A stretch of 64,000 nucleotides of DNA from a virus, in the IMG/VR virus record IMGVR_UViG_3300046492_000237, positions 1 through 64,000 of that record; one strand, given 5' to 3'. This document shows, in pieces, positions 48,892 to 58,103 of this stretch. How positions within the stretch are numbered: the first letter of the stretch is position 1; every line of letters starts with the position of its first letter. The notes below the pieces were generated by a model. It was not told where the DNA came from. It saw only the letters and a program-made list of their open reading frames with translations, and searched no databases. The position numbers and the translations under genes were made by a program.

Positions 48892-50298
48892 TTATGCCGT
48901 GGTTTGCACGTTAAATTCTTCACCATTGACCGTAGTGACGAAAAGTTGCAAGCCTGACTCGAGAACCTGATCGCGGAATGCCACAAAAGCGTCAGGATCC
49001 AAGCATTCCAGCCGGTCGACGCAGCAGATGCCGAGGGCACCGGTGCGCAGCTTGGCGATCTCGACCGCGATCTCGACCTGCTGCGCGGTGTTGAGTCGAT
49101 CGAACACAACGCCGCCACGGTAGATTTCACCATCACGAACCTCAACGCCGGGAATCGGCAGCGCGGCGAGCAGTTCCAGTTTGTAGGCGTCGATGTCTTC
49201 GAGGGCCTTGGTCTGGGATGCAGCATCCTGCTTGAGTTCTTCCAGTTCCTCTTCCATCTGCTTGATGGTGCCCAGCGCCTGTTCACGCTTGGCGTGCGCG
49301 CTGCGGTTGGTGCGGATGGCTTCGAGCGTCTGGTTGATCGGGCCGACAGTTTCCGAGTGTTTCTGGATGGTCTTCTCGCGCTGGGTGCCCGCGTTGGTTT
49401 CCATCGTGCGTTCGGCGGTCTGGATCGCTTCGATTGCCGCTGTTGCAGCGGCGTTGATGGCTTCAACTTCTGCTGAGCCCTCGGTTTTCAACTCATCAAT
49501 CTTGCGCTGCACCTCGGCGCGGATACCATCAACTTTTCCCTGAGCGTCGCTGCGCAGCTTGTCGATCTCGGCTTGGTTGGCCTTTTTGATCCCGTCGAGT
49601 TTGTTCCGGACACGGTCCAGCTCAGCATCCTTGGCGGTGGTTGCCTGCTCCAACGCAGCGCGCAATTCGTCTTCATTGCCATCTGCGCCACCGGGCACAT
49701 CTGGCATGGCCAGTTGCAGCTGGTTGATCGTGCTGTCCTTTTCTTTGACTGCGCGATTGGTGCCAGTGCGGTCGGCATACACCCGGGCGCGGATCTCATC
49801 GATGATCGCCAGTCCATGGATCGAGCCGTCCATGATCGGTTCCATACCGCCAATACTTTCCAGCCGCTCGGCATCAATCTCGATCGGCATGGCTTCGAGC
49901 AGAACCTTCACCCGGTCTTTGGGCTGGGCGGTCAGGAAGGCAACAGGGTTGACGCTCAGGCTATCAACCAGCGACTTCATGAACTCGGCAGGCTTGGGGA
50001 CCTTCTTGCCATCGGCGTCGGTAACACTGGTGGTGCTGCGCAGGCCGGTTACGCGCTTCTTGATCTCGGCGCCGTCGTCGAGAACCAGAACGACCTCGCC
50101 TTCTTCGGCACCCAGACGCAGCAGCGTGGCGTCGTGGCCTTGGCCGGTGGCGGCCTTGATCGCCTCGAGGACGCTGGTCTTGCCCTCGCCATTTTTGCCA
50201 CGGATCTCGTTGAAGCCTTCCGGGCTGAACTCCAACTCATCAATGCCGAGGATGTTGGAGATTTTGAGGTGGGAAATTTGCAGCAATTTATCAGTCAT
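48892..50298 (-). CDS. SbcC/RecN-like SMC-type ATPase
   Basis: 468 codons. The N-terminus has the ABC/SMC Walker A (NEIRGKNGEGKTSVLEAI, residues about 29-46). A long heptad coiled coil spans about residues 160-370 (AELDRVRNKLDGIKKANQAE, REKTIQKH...). The C-terminal domain has LNTAQQVEIAVEIAKLR and CCVDRLECLDPDAF, equivalents of the signature and Walker B (D-ends) of SbcC-like proteins. It is short for SbcC (about 1000) and lacks a separate zinc hook. It probably guides the nuclease to DNA ends. Confidence 0.72.
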   Translation of the reverse strand: MTDKLLQISHLKISNILGIDELEFSPEGFNEIRGKNGEGKTSVLEAIKAATGQGHDATLLRLGAEEGEVVLVLDDGAEIKKRVTGLRSTTSVTDADGKKVPKPAEFMKSLVDSLSVNPVAFLTAQPKDRVKVLLEAMPIEIDAERLESIGGMEPIMDGSIHGLAIIDEIRARVYADRTGTNRAVKEKDSTINQLQLAMPDVPGGADGNEDELRAALEQATTAKDAELDRVRNKLDGIKKANQAEIDKLRSDAQGKVDGIRAEVQRKIDELKTEGSAEVEAINAAATAAIEAIQTAERTMETNAGTQREKTIQKHSETVGPINQTLEAIRTNRSAHAKREQALGTIKQMEEELEELKQDAASQTKALEDIDAYKLELLAALPIPGVEVRDGEIYRGGVVFDRLNTAQQVEIAVEIAKLRTGALGICCVDRLECLDPDAFVAFRDQVLESGLQLFVTTVNGEEFNVQTTA

Positions 50299-50330
50299 TG
50301 GTTGGTTTCCTTCAGGTGCTATGTCGGGTG

Positions 50331-51335
50331 TTAAATGGCGAATTCTTCTTCACGCATTGCCCAGAACGGCAATTTGGCTTCGAGCATGTCGCCTTCGGCG
50401 GCGCCCAGCCAAAGGTTGTTCTGCTCGCAGTGGATCAGCCGAGCCAAGTCGCGCTTGTAAAGGCGGCGACCGCGCTCGATCTGGAAGTCATTCAGGTAGT
50501 GGACGGCCACGTCATGCGGGCGCCCGTTCTGTGCGGCGATAAAAGCGAACCCACGCGGCGCGTCGCGCCCGTACAGACCTCGGAGGATGTCCAGATACCA
50601 CGCGGCCTGAACTTCGTAGCGGCGCTGGGCGATGGTTTTGCCGAAGCCTTCGAGACTCACGTCGTCGGTAGTCTTGAGGTCGACAACCCACATGCCGTCA
50701 TGAGTGATGGCGTCAGTTCGGCATTTGCGCAGAACCGGCACCTTGACCACTTTCTGGGTGTCGTGGTCGATGTAGTCTTCCTCAGTTTCGAGGAAAAACG
50801 ATCGCTCTACCGTGGCGCCGCTCAACAGGCCGCCGGCCCATGGGTCACGATCGACTGCGCGCAGCATGCCGAGCATGCCTTTATAGGCCTTTGCCGGGAT
50901 GGCGATCTTGCCGACCATGCTTTCTTCATGCATTTGCTTGAGGAAATAGATGATCTTTTCACGCGGGTAGCCGGCTTCCTCTACCAGTCGGCGCGCCAAC
51001 TCAGGCTTGGATCCGCCAGTCATCAGCGACTCATCGATCAGGACGCGCTTCATGTCGTCGACCGTGTCCAGTGCTTGAGGGAAGGCTGACTTGTCGAAGT
51101 CGACCGCGTAGGTCTTTTCGAAGGTGCCCGGCTCTAAAACCAGCTTGTGGGTGCCGTCACCAACAGCAAAGCAGTGCTTGAATTCCTGCTCCTCGCGATC
51201 CGGGTTGATGTACTGATCCCAGTAGTTCAAGCCGCTGACAGCGATCGCATCCAGCTTGCTTTTACTGACCCCGGGGCCGGAATGGTACTCATCGTTTGTA
51301 AGCACGACTTCGCCGTGCAGTTTGGGTAGGTTCAA
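50331..51335 (-). CDS. RecE-like / PD-(D/E)XK exonuclease
   Basis: Start uncertain: TTG 51335 follows GAGATCAGA; the frame stays open to 51380. About 334 codons. A PD-(D/E)XK core is visible: RKCRTDAITHDGMWVVDLKTTDD, then RRYEVQAAWYLDILRGL. The N-terminus has the EYHSGPGVSKSKLD entry segment typical of DUF3799/RecE nucleases. It would resect double-strand DNA ends for recombination. It lies behind operator copy 9. Confidence 0.75.
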   Translation of the reverse strand: MNLPKLHGEVVLTNDEYHSGPGVSKSKLDAIAVSGLNYWDQYINPDREEQEFKHCFAVGDGTHKLVLEPGTFEKTYAVDFDKSAFPQALDTVDDMKRVLIDESLMTGGSKPELARRLVEEAGYPREKIIYFLKQMHEESMVGKIAIPAKAYKGMLGMLRAVDRDPWAGGLLSGATVERSFFLETEEDYIDHDTQKVVKVPVLRKCRTDAITHDGMWVVDLKTTDDVSLEGFGKTIAQRRYEVQAAWYLDILRGLYGRDAPRGFAFIAAQNGRPHDVAVHYLNDFQIERGRRLYKRDLARLIHCEQNNLWLGAAEGDMLEAKLPFWAMREEEFAI

Positions 51336-51372
51336 GGTCTGATCTCGGTTGAACTCTGGAGGTGCGCAGAAT

Positions 51373-51390
51373 ACGCGCAAATTTGATTAA
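51373..51390 (-). promoter_or_regulatory. Palindromic operator-like site, copy 9 (one good half)
   Basis: ACGCGCA-AATT-TGATTAA; the right half matches. TTGCGC, 17 nt and TATTCT on the minus strand give a possible promoter for the nuclease operon. Confidence 0.5.
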
Positions 51391-51473
51391 CGCGCAAGTC
51401 ATCACGACCATTTTTGTGCAGCTTATATAGTTTCGCTTTTTTCGTGCCGGGGGCGATTTATTCGTTACACCCG

Positions 51474-51491
51474 TTAATCAAATCCGATACA
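51474..51491 (+). promoter_or_regulatory. Palindromic operator-like site, copy 10 (one good half)
   Basis: TTAATCA-AATC-CGATACA, 33 nt before the regulator gene. Together with copy 9 it flanks the divergent control region. Confidence 0.5.
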
Positions 51492-51523
51492 CTTGGCCGG
51501 CAGTCAATCGAGTGAGCACTACC

Positions 51524-51769
51524 ATGAACGAACAGAACAGAACAGAAACAGAAGGCGATGCGCCGGATGGCTTCGATCAGATCTTCTACCAGTATCTTGA
51601 TCAGCTTGAGCGTCGGGCACATGCGGTCAATATGACGTTGACCGATCTTTGTCGTGATTCTGGAGTATCGAGGGCGACCCCGGATCGTTGGCGTAAAAGT
51701 CTGCCGAAAACGATCCAGAACGTTTGCGACCTCGAAGCCATCGTTAAAAAGGCTGAGCGGAAAAAATAA
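51524..51769 (+). CDS. Small HTH regulator, Cro/repressor candidate
   Basis: 81 codons from the ATG after CGAGTGAGC. Residues about 35-60 form a helix-turn-helix (MTLTDLCRDSGVSRATPDRWR), followed by a short helical C-terminus. Divergent to the recombination operon and with operator-like sites on both sides (51373 and 51474), it is the best candidate to bind the dispersed palindromes. No cleavable CI-type C-terminal domain, so it is not a classic SOS-sensitive repressor. Confidence 0.65.
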   Translation: MNEQNRTETEGDAPDGFDQIFYQYLDQLERRAHAVNMTLTDLCRDSGVSRATPDRWRKSLPKTIQNVCDLEAIVKKAERKK

Positions 51770-51818
51770 CCCCTAACTTTGGGGCGTGGACCTATCAATA
51801 AAGCCACGCTTGTGCCGA

Positions 51819-53480
51819 ATGAAAATTCAACCCCGCGACTATCAGCAATCGCTGATGGATCAGGTTCGTGTTGCCTTTAGAGAAGGAAAGCGCAGTCCGT
51901 TGGTAGTTGCTGCCACCGGCGCGGGAAAAACCGTGGTGTTCAGCGCTATCGCTGACAGTGCTGCGGAAAAGGGGCATGAGGTGCTGATTCTGGCGCACCG
52001 TGACACCCTCATTAAGCAGGCAAGCGCCAAGCTCAGGCAGAACGGCGTGAAGCACGGCATCATCATGGCGGGCTTCACGCAAGACCTTCGCCAGAAGGTG
52101 CAGGTTGGGTCGGTGCAAACGCTGGCCCGGCGACTGTCAAAGCTGCGCTGGAAGCCGAAACTCATCATTATCGATGAGGCTCACCTGTCAGCTGCAAAAA
52201 CCTACCGCGACATCCTCAAGGCTTTCCCCGACGCGCTGGTGCTGGGCTTCACGGGATCGCCGTGCCGGCTCGACAACAAGCCTCTGGGCAAAGAGGCTGG
52301 CGGTATTTATGACGACCTGATTCAGGCCATCTCCATCAAGCAGCTCATTGCGCGTGGCTTCTTGGTGCAGCCGCAGGTGTTCGGCGCCGCCGAGGCGCTG
52401 GATCTGTCCGGCATCAAAAAGAGCATGGGTGACTACGCCACCGCCGAACTGGCGGCCGTCGTCGACAAACCCAAGATCACCGGCGACGCTGTCGCGCAAT
52501 ACCTCAAGATCTGCCCGGATGTCCCGGCGGTGGCGTGGTGCGTCACGGTTGAGCACGCCCAGCACGTTGCTGACGCCTTCAATGCAGCGGGGATCTCGGC
52601 GCTGATGCTCTGCGGCGAGCACGACAGCGATTACCGCGACAAGGCGCTCAAGGCGCTGGAAACCGGCGAGATCAAGGTCATTTCGTTTGTCGGGATTTTG
52701 ATCGAGGGCGTCGACCAGCCCGCGATCGGGGCAATCATCCTGCTGCGTCCGACCATGTCTCTCGCCAGTTACCTGCAGGTGATCGGTCGCGGCCTTCGCC
52801 CATACACCGATGCCAACGGCGTCAAGAAAGAATGCTGCTACGTGCTTGATCATGCTGGGCTCTGGCAGCGCCATGGCTTCGCCGATGAGGAACGCGAGTG
52901 GGAATTGAACACCGAGGTCAAGAAGGGCGCCAAGAAAAAGGAAAAGGAGACGACTGTCGACCTTATCCAGTGTCGCGGCTGCTTTGCGGTGTTCTCCCCG
53001 GTGCAGGCTGCCGAGGCCGGCCAGAAGCTGATCGAGGAGCGCCCGGGCTATCTCGGCGCGCCATGCTGCCCGAACTGCAAGAAGGCGATCGAGATCAAGG
53101 TCCGCAAGCTTGAGCAGGTTGATGGCGAGCTGATCAAGATCACGCCGGAAATGCGTGCGGAAATGGAGGCTGACCGCAAAAAGACATCGCTTGAGCAGCG
53201 CCGCATGCAGGGCCAGACCCAGACGCTCGAGGACCTGAAGGCCTACGGCGCGAAGATGGGCCGCTCTGCGCAGTGGGCGGAACACGTTTGGAATGCTCGC
53301 CAGCGCAAGAAAGAACCCAAGAAATCGCCGCCAGTCATCGAGCTGCCGCCGGTCCCTACCGATGAACAGCTGGCCGTCATGACACTGGAGGAGCTGGAGA
53401 AAGTCCGCGCCGAACAGGGCTGGCCCCTCAGCTGGCCAACTGAATTTTATCGCAGCAATCAGTCGAACCTCAATTTCTAA
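51819..53480 (+). CDS. SF2 DEAH-box helicase (phage UvsW/RadD-like)
   Basis: 553 codons from ATG 51819; a GTG at 51786 is possible. Motifs: Q-like PRDYQQSL, ATGAGKTVV (near residue 32), DEAH (near 118), FTGSP (near 144), and motif VI QVIGRGLRP (near 320). A C-terminal zinc-like pair CRGC...CPNC follows, then a basic tail. The layout resembles RadD/UvsW-type helicases that remodel forks and recombination intermediates. It leads the replication run 51819-58053. Confidence 0.82.
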   Translation: MKIQPRDYQQSLMDQVRVAFREGKRSPLVVAATGAGKTVVFSAIADSAAEKGHEVLILAHRDTLIKQASAKLRQNGVKHGIIMAGFTQDLRQKVQVGSVQTLARRLSKLRWKPKLIIIDEAHLSAAKTYRDILKAFPDALVLGFTGSPCRLDNKPLGKEAGGIYDDLIQAISIKQLIARGFLVQPQVFGAAEALDLSGIKKSMGDYATAELAAVVDKPKITGDAVAQYLKICPDVPAVAWCVTVEHAQHVADAFNAAGISALMLCGEHDSDYRDKALKALETGEIKVISFVGILIEGVDQPAIGAIILLRPTMSLASYLQVIGRGLRPYTDANGVKKECCYVLDHAGLWQRHGFADEEREWELNTEVKKGAKKKEKETTVDLIQCRGCFAVFSPVQAAEAGQKLIEERPGYLGAPCCPNCKKAIEIKVRKLEQVDGELIKITPEMRAEMEADRKKTSLEQRRMQGQTQTLEDLKAYGAKMGRSAQWAEHVWNARQRKKEPKKSPPVIELPPVPTDEQLAVMTLEELEKVRAEQGWPLSWPTEFYRSNQSNLNF

Positions 53481-53492
53481 GGTAACCACACC

Positions 53493-53945
53493 ATGTCATC
53501 CGTAAACAGCGTCACCATCGTCGGTCGTGTCGGTCAGGATCCAGAAGTCCGCTTCCTGCCGAACGGCGACGCCATCTGCAACCTGTCCGTGGCCACCAGC
53601 AAGCAATGGATCGACAAAGCCTCTGGCGAAAAGAAGGAAAAAACCGAGTGGCACCGCGTCGTGCTGTTCGGGAAAACCGCCGAGCTGGCGGGCAAGTGGA
53701 CCAAGAAGGGCACCGTGGTTTATGTCCGGGGCGAGCTGGAAACCCGCGAGTGGGAGAAGGACGGAATCAAGCGCTACACCACCGAGATCAAAGGGCTCGA
53801 CTTCGATCCGTTCATCAGCGGCGTAAAAGCCGAACCGAACCAGACTCAAAGTCGTGACGGTAACAATCAGACCTCGCAGCAACGTTCTCAGGCCGCGCCG
53901 CAGCAATCCGCGCCGCCGCCGAAGGACAACGATATTCCGTTCTGA
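53493..53945 (+). CDS. ssb: Single-stranded DNA-binding protein
   Basis: 150 codons. OB-fold signature ([46 protein letters not shown]) and a Gln/Pro-rich linker ending in the DNDIPF tip that recruits partner proteins. Typical bacterial-type SSB; binds ssDNA during replication and recombination. Start ATG 53493 follows AAGGTAACCACACC. Confidence 0.92.
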   Translation: MSSVNSVTIVGRVGQDPEVRFLPNGDAICNLSVATSKQWIDKASGEKKEKTEWHRVVLFGKTAELAGKWTKKGTVVYVRGELETREWEKDGIKRYTTEIKGLDFDPFISGVKAEPNQTQSRDGNNQTSQQRSQAAPQQSAPPPKDNDIPF

Positions 53946-54015
53946 CGCCGCCCCACATTGAGCAATGGAGGGGTGGTTTTCGACTCTGGGGCCCCCTCCT
54001 ACAAGGAAGCCGTAA

Positions 54016-54231
54016 ATGAAAGACAGTATCTTGAAGGCGTATCAAGAAGAACGCGACACCTTGAAGGCTGGGTCTCCACCGCTGACAGCGCACGATCATA
54101 CCGTTGCTGTCATTGCCGCGTTGTATTCCGAGAATGACCTGCGACAGGCCGCCGCAATGCGTGGCGCGTATGAGCGCAAGCAGCGCCGTGAAGGTCTTGC
54201 AGCCAAGCGCAAAGGGAAGGCTGTCAAATGA
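54016..54231 (+). CDS. Hypothetical protein, 71 aa
   Basis: Unrecognised helical, basic protein (MKDSILKAYQEERDTLKAG; tail KRKGKAVK). AAGGAAGCC precedes ATG. The gap before it (53946-54015) has a GGAGGGG/CCCCTCC hairpin. Overlaps the next gene by 4 nt. Confidence 0.6.
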   Translation: MKDSILKAYQEERDTLKAGSPPLTAHDHTVAVIAALYSENDLRQAAAMRGAYERKQRREGLAAKRKGKAVK

Positions 54232-54557
54232 GCCCGGTTATCCTTTGTCCACGGGTTGAAGGCTACGAAACCCTCGAAAGCGTGCTCGATGCCGCGTATG
54301 CGCAAGCTGCGCATGGAAAGGGAAAAGAACGCCACGCCAATAACCTGCCGTTTCACAAACAGCGCATGCAGTCGATCAGCGATCTTCTCGATTCCGATGA
54401 AGGCATGGCTTATCAGGTCATCAAGAAAATGACCGAGGGCCTGCAGTTCACAGATCCGGCCGCGCGCGAGAAAGAATTGCTCGGCGCCATCGTCTACATC
54501 GCCGGTATCGTCGTCCGCCAGCGTCAGTCTTTGGCGGGCACACCCGATGGCCAGTGA
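54228..54557 (+). CDS. Hypothetical protein, 109 aa
   Basis: Unrecognised. Mostly helical (QRMQSISDLLDSDEGMAYQVIKKM). Overlaps both neighbours (4 and 11 nt), so translated with the nuclease gene after it. In a replication operon a factor for that nuclease or the helicase is possible. Confidence 0.6.
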   Translation: MSPVILCPRVEGYETLESVLDAAYAQAAHGKGKERHANNLPFHKQRMQSISDLLDSDEGMAYQVIKKMTEGLQFTDPAAREKELLGAIVYIAGIVVRQRQSLAGTPDGQ

Positions 54558-54993
54558 AGGCGTAATCCAGAAAGAGATAATCGGCGCTCTCGGCTTCTTT
54601 TCTCGCTTATTTCGCCTGAATGGCGGCAAAGCTTGGATGTCGAACCTCGGTCCCAAGGGCGTCGTAACGCTCGCCGATGGCTCCAAGCTGATCAAAGCGC
54701 CGCGCCCGGTCGGGCTCGGCTTCACCATGACCAACGGTGACAGCGTTCCGGGGCAGAGCGACCTTGGCGGCTGGACCAAGGTGACCATAACGCCGGAGAT
54801 GGTTGGCAAAGACATTGCCGTTTTTACCGCCATTGAAACCAAGCGTTCGAAGGGTGGAAAGGCATCCGACGACCAGCTCAATTTCGTTGACCAAGTGCAG
54901 CGCCAAGGCGGTATTGCGGGCATTGCCAACAGCGTCGACGCCGCTCGAAAAATTATTGAGCAATGGGCTAGCAAAATCGGCGCTATTTTGTAG
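54547..54993 (+). CDS. VRR-NUC domain nuclease
   Basis: 148 codons. The VRR-NUC signature is visible: EGVIQKEIIGALG (Glu), GQSDLGGW (Asp), AIETKRSKGGKASDDQL (ExK) and QVQRQGGIAGI (QxxR). Such enzymes act on branched DNA, for instance as Holliday junction or flap nucleases. It replaces a RusA-type resolvase in this operon. Confidence 0.82.
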   Translation: MASEGVIQKEIIGALGFFSRLFRLNGGKAWMSNLGPKGVVTLADGSKLIKAPRPVGLGFTMTNGDSVPGQSDLGGWTKVTITPEMVGKDIAVFTAIETKRSKGGKASDDQLNFVDQVQRQGGIAGIANSVDAARKIIEQWASKIGAIL

Positions 54994-55173
54994 TATCATC
55001 GCGGCGTTTCCTATTGCTTAAAGTGTTGTGGCCCGGGCTTGGGCCGTGTTGTTGTGGGCTAGGGTCCGGTTAGCTCCCGAACTCGAAAAGCGCATCCTGA
55101 TGGCGCCGCCCATTTTTTTTATCAGTCAGACTTCAGGGGTCAGGATGAACACTTTAATGGGCGGGGACATTCA
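54994..55173 (+). other. Gap with leader hairpins before the primase gene
   Basis: 180 nt. A GGCCC-GGGCTT-GGGCC hairpin lies near 55032-55047. CCGCCCATT (near 55106-55114) is the exact complement of AATGGGCGG (near 55156-55164), so the leader of the primase gene can fold back. A 10-codon reading frame (55145-55177) lies in the same stretch. No terminator seen. Confidence 0.4.
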
Positions 55174-55177
55174 ATGA
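55145..55177 (+). CDS. Possible leader peptide MNTLMGGDIQ
   Basis: Ten codons with AGGGGTCAGG just before ATG; its stop TGA overlaps the primase ATG (ATGA). It could couple primase translation to ribosome passage through the folded leader. Too short to be certain. Confidence 0.35.
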   Translation: MNTLMGGDIQ

Positions 55178-58053
55178 ATGACCACGCGGCAATCAACAAG
55201 TTCCTAGAAGCGATGGCGGAACAAGACATCGTTCCGAGCCAGAACCTTAATTTCGAAGGGAAGCTTGAGCGTTTCCACGTTCAGGGTGATGCTCTCGGCA
55301 GCCGTAATGGCTGGGCTATCCTTCACATTGACAATGCACCAGCTGGTCAGTTCGGTTGCAACAAGCGTTACGGCGATCATAAGTTCTCTTGGAGCGCGGG
55401 CATCAGTGCCACTCCGATGACTGAAGCCGAAAAGAAAAAACAGCGCGAGGACTGGGCAAGGCAGAAGGCCGAAACCGAGAAGCGCCGAGCTGCCGAGCGT
55501 GATGCTGCCGCTGTTCGAGCGCAGTCAGTCTGGGACGCCAGCGTCCCAGCCACTGATGATCATCCCTATCTCGTTCGCAAAGGCGTCAAGGCGCACGGCC
55601 TGCGCGTGGGCAAATGGGAATTCATCAATTCGGATACAGGTGAAGTCACCTGCCTGACTGATCAGGCGCTGCTGGTTCCGCTTTGCGACAAGACCCGTAA
55701 GGTTCACAGCCTGCAGGGTATTTTCCCCGGGAAGATCCTTGGCCGTGGCGATGGCGCGCGCGACAAGGACTATCTGAAATTCGGCGCCAAGGTTGGCATG
55801 TTCCACGCCATCGGCAAACCGCAGATGGTCGACGGCAACCCGGTCTTCGTTATCTGCGAAGGCTATGCCACCGGCGCATCCATCCATGAAGAAACCAGTC
55901 ATCTGGTGCTGGTCACTTTCGATGTGACCAACCTGCTCACGGTTGCCAAGGCAATCCGTGACAGCAAACCAGATGCGATCATCGTGTTTGCCGTCGATAA
56001 CGATGTCTGGACCAAAAAGCCAGTCGAAAACCCGGGCGTCCATTACGCAACGATCGCGGCCAAAGCCGTTGGCGGCCTGCTGGCCATTCCGCCATTCGTC
56101 CATGCCGACGGGACCCAAGATGCGGCCGGCAAGTGGTCTGGCCCTACTGACTTCAATGATTTGCAGGTGCGTGACGGGGCTGGCGCGATAAAGGCCATCT
56201 TCGACGACGTCATTGCAAACCGTAACCTGTCGCCAGAGCCAGAGCCTGAGTCGCCGATGCCTTGGGAGGACGGGCCTCCCGACTACCTCACCGAAGACAT
56301 CCCGCCATCGTCGATGGATGATTCAAACAGTGGCGCGTCATCTCCACCGGTAGAGCCACCGGCGGCCACCGGCGGCGGCCCAAAAGACCCGATCGTTCCT
56401 GCTGACAAGGATGAAGACGATCTGGTTAAGAACGCCCACTTCACGATCCTCGGCTATGACGGACAGACCTATTTCCTGTTCCAGCACGAAAAGAAACAGG
56501 TGCTGGAGATCACCAAAAAGGACCTGAGCGATGTTGGCCTGATCGAGCTGGCCGACCTCTACTGGTGGGAGATGAATTTCGGCAACGGCAACGGCGGGAT
56601 CGACAAGAAGGCCGTTGCTCAGTGGCTGTTCCGCACGGCGAACGGTCGCGGTATCTACGATCCTTCGCGGATCCGTGGGCGTGGTGCATGGGCTGATAAA
56701 GGGCGCGCGGTGTTCCACCACGGCTCCTACCTGACCGTAAATGGCGAGCACACCGACATAACAGCCATCAAATCAGCCTACGTCTACCCGATGGCGCGCG
56801 AACTGCCGCAGCCGTCAGAGACGCCGCTGACCGATGCGGAAGGCGACCATCTCGTCGGCGTTGCCGATATGGTCCGCTGGAACATGCCGGGCAGCGCGGC
56901 GCTGATGGCCGGCTTCGTGATGCTGGCTCCGATCTGCGGTGCGCTGACATGGCGTCCCCACATCTGGCTGACAGGCGTGGCCGGCTCTGGCAAGTCAACC
57001 GTTCAGAACAAGTTCTGCGCGGCCCTGCTGCGCGGTGTTGGCCAGTACTACTCTGGCGACAGCACCGAGGCCGGTATCCGTCAGGATCTCAAGGCAGACG
57101 CGCTGCCGGTGCTTATCGATGAGGCTGAGTCGAACAACGAACGCGACAAGCAGCGGATCGAGAACGTCATCGGCCTGATCCGGAAAACCTCGACCGAGTC
57201 GCAGATGCACACGGCCAAGGGCACCGTTTCCGGAAACAGCCAGCACTTCCAAATCCGGTCGATGTTCTGTCTGGCCTCGATCAACGTCAACCTGCCGACC
57301 AAGGCCGATATCGACCGCCTGACCATTCTTTCGATCAAGAAAGCCAAAGAGGGTGACGTCGACAACTGGCCTGAGCTCGAGGCTGAGCTGAACAAGATCG
57401 ATCAGGACGAAACCATGTCCAGCCGGCTGCTGGCGCGCGCGCTGAAGCTGATGCCGGTCATCCTCGACTCGGTGAAGGTGTTCCGCAAGGCTGCCGCCAT
57501 CCACTTCAAGGATCAGCGCTACGGTGACCAGTTCGGCACCCTGTTGGCGGGCTGCTGGTGCCTGATGAAAAGCTACGTGCCGCAGGAATATGAGGCACTG
57601 GCCATGATCAAGGGCTACAACTGGCAGGAGCACACTGAGGATCAGGATCAGGACGACTCGGCCAAGGCGCTTGAGGCGCTGCTGAGCGCGAAGATTCGTC
57701 TTCCGGGTAATCTGGGTGACCTCACGGTCTACGAGCTGATACGCGAGTCGACAACGTCGTTCCGCCACGGTAGTGGCGTTGACATGGACGTGGCTGACCA
57801 AACACTGCGCCGTCACGGGATCCTCGTTGAGAGCGGGCGCCTGTTGTTCGGCACCGGCGTGAGCAACCTCAAAGAGCTGATCGCCAAGATGCCCGCCATC
57901 ACCAACTTGCGCGACCAGCTGCTGCGCGTGAAGGACGCCGATCGAGTGGGCACGAAGAGCTTCAACGGCACCAAGTCAAAATGCGTGTCCATCCCGTTGG
58001 TGCCGATCCTCGGCGAAGCGGTAAAAGAGGAGGACGACGGCAAACCGTTCTGA
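55174..58053 (+). CDS. Primase-helicase (TOPRIM plus P-loop DUF927-like helicase)
   Basis: 959 codons. A basic N-terminal part with ADDHPYLVRKGV-like primase features (TDDHPYLVRKGVKAHGLRV) leads to a TOPRIM domain: VFVICEGYATG near residues 226-236 (catalytic Glu) and FAVDND near 272. The C-terminal half has a helicase core: WLTGVAGSGKSTVQ (near 597-610) and VLIDEAES (near 644), followed by a basic finger. Such fusions initiate phage replication by unwinding and priming. It is the last gene of the plus-strand replication run and is followed by a bidirectional terminator. Confidence 0.85.
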   Translation: MNDHAAINKFLEAMAEQDIVPSQNLNFEGKLERFHVQGDALGSRNGWAILHIDNAPAGQFGCNKRYGDHKFSWSAGISATPMTEAEKKKQREDWARQKAETEKRRAAERDAAAVRAQSVWDASVPATDDHPYLVRKGVKAHGLRVGKWEFINSDTGEVTCLTDQALLVPLCDKTRKVHSLQGIFPGKILGRGDGARDKDYLKFGAKVGMFHAIGKPQMVDGNPVFVICEGYATGASIHEETSHLVLVTFDVTNLLTVAKAIRDSKPDAIIVFAVDNDVWTKKPVENPGVHYATIAAKAVGGLLAIPPFVHADGTQDAAGKWSGPTDFNDLQVRDGAGAIKAIFDDVIANRNLSPEPEPESPMPWEDGPPDYLTEDIPPSSMDDSNSGASSPPVEPPAATGGGPKDPIVPADKDEDDLVKNAHFTILGYDGQTYFLFQHEKKQVLEITKKDLSDVGLIELADLYWWEMNFGNGNGGIDKKAVAQWLFRTANGRGIYDPSRIRGRGAWADKGRAVFHHGSYLTVNGEHTDITAIKSAYVYPMARELPQPSETPLTDAEGDHLVGVADMVRWNMPGSAALMAGFVMLAPICGALTWRPHIWLTGVAGSGKSTVQNKFCAALLRGVGQYYSGDSTEAGIRQDLKADALPVLIDEAESNNERDKQRIENVIGLIRKTSTESQMHTAKGTVSGNSQHFQIRSMFCLASINVNLPTKADIDRLTILSIKKAKEGDVDNWPELEAELNKIDQDETMSSRLLARALKLMPVILDSVKVFRKAAAIHFKDQRYGDQFGTLLAGCWCLMKSYVPQEYEALAMIKGYNWQEHTEDQDQDDSAKALEALLSAKIRLPGNLGDLTVYELIRESTTSFRHGSGVDMDVADQTLRRHGILVESGRLLFGTGVSNLKELIAKMPAITNLRDQLLRVKDADRVGTKSFNGTKSKCVSIPLVPILGEAVKEEDDGKPF

Positions 58054-58067
58054 TAGCCGTAAACGAC

Positions 58068-58092
58068 AAAGCCCGCAGACGCGGGCTTTTTT
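58068..58092. terminator. Bidirectional terminator between primase and the minus-strand run
   Basis: AAAGCCCGC-AGAC-GCGGGCTTTTTT, positioned between convergent units. Confidence 0.9.
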
Positions 58093-58103
58093 GTGGGATG
58101 GAT

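Noticed and set aside
51386-51408. GTCGTGAT on the minus strand upstream of the RecE-like gene
   Set aside because: The base at position 11 is T and at 22 is T, breaking two invariant positions; the start codon is not at the expected distance.
53852-53874. GTCGTGAC inside the ssb gene
   Set aside because: It lies within coding sequence and lacks the A at position 22, so it does not fit the late promoter pattern.
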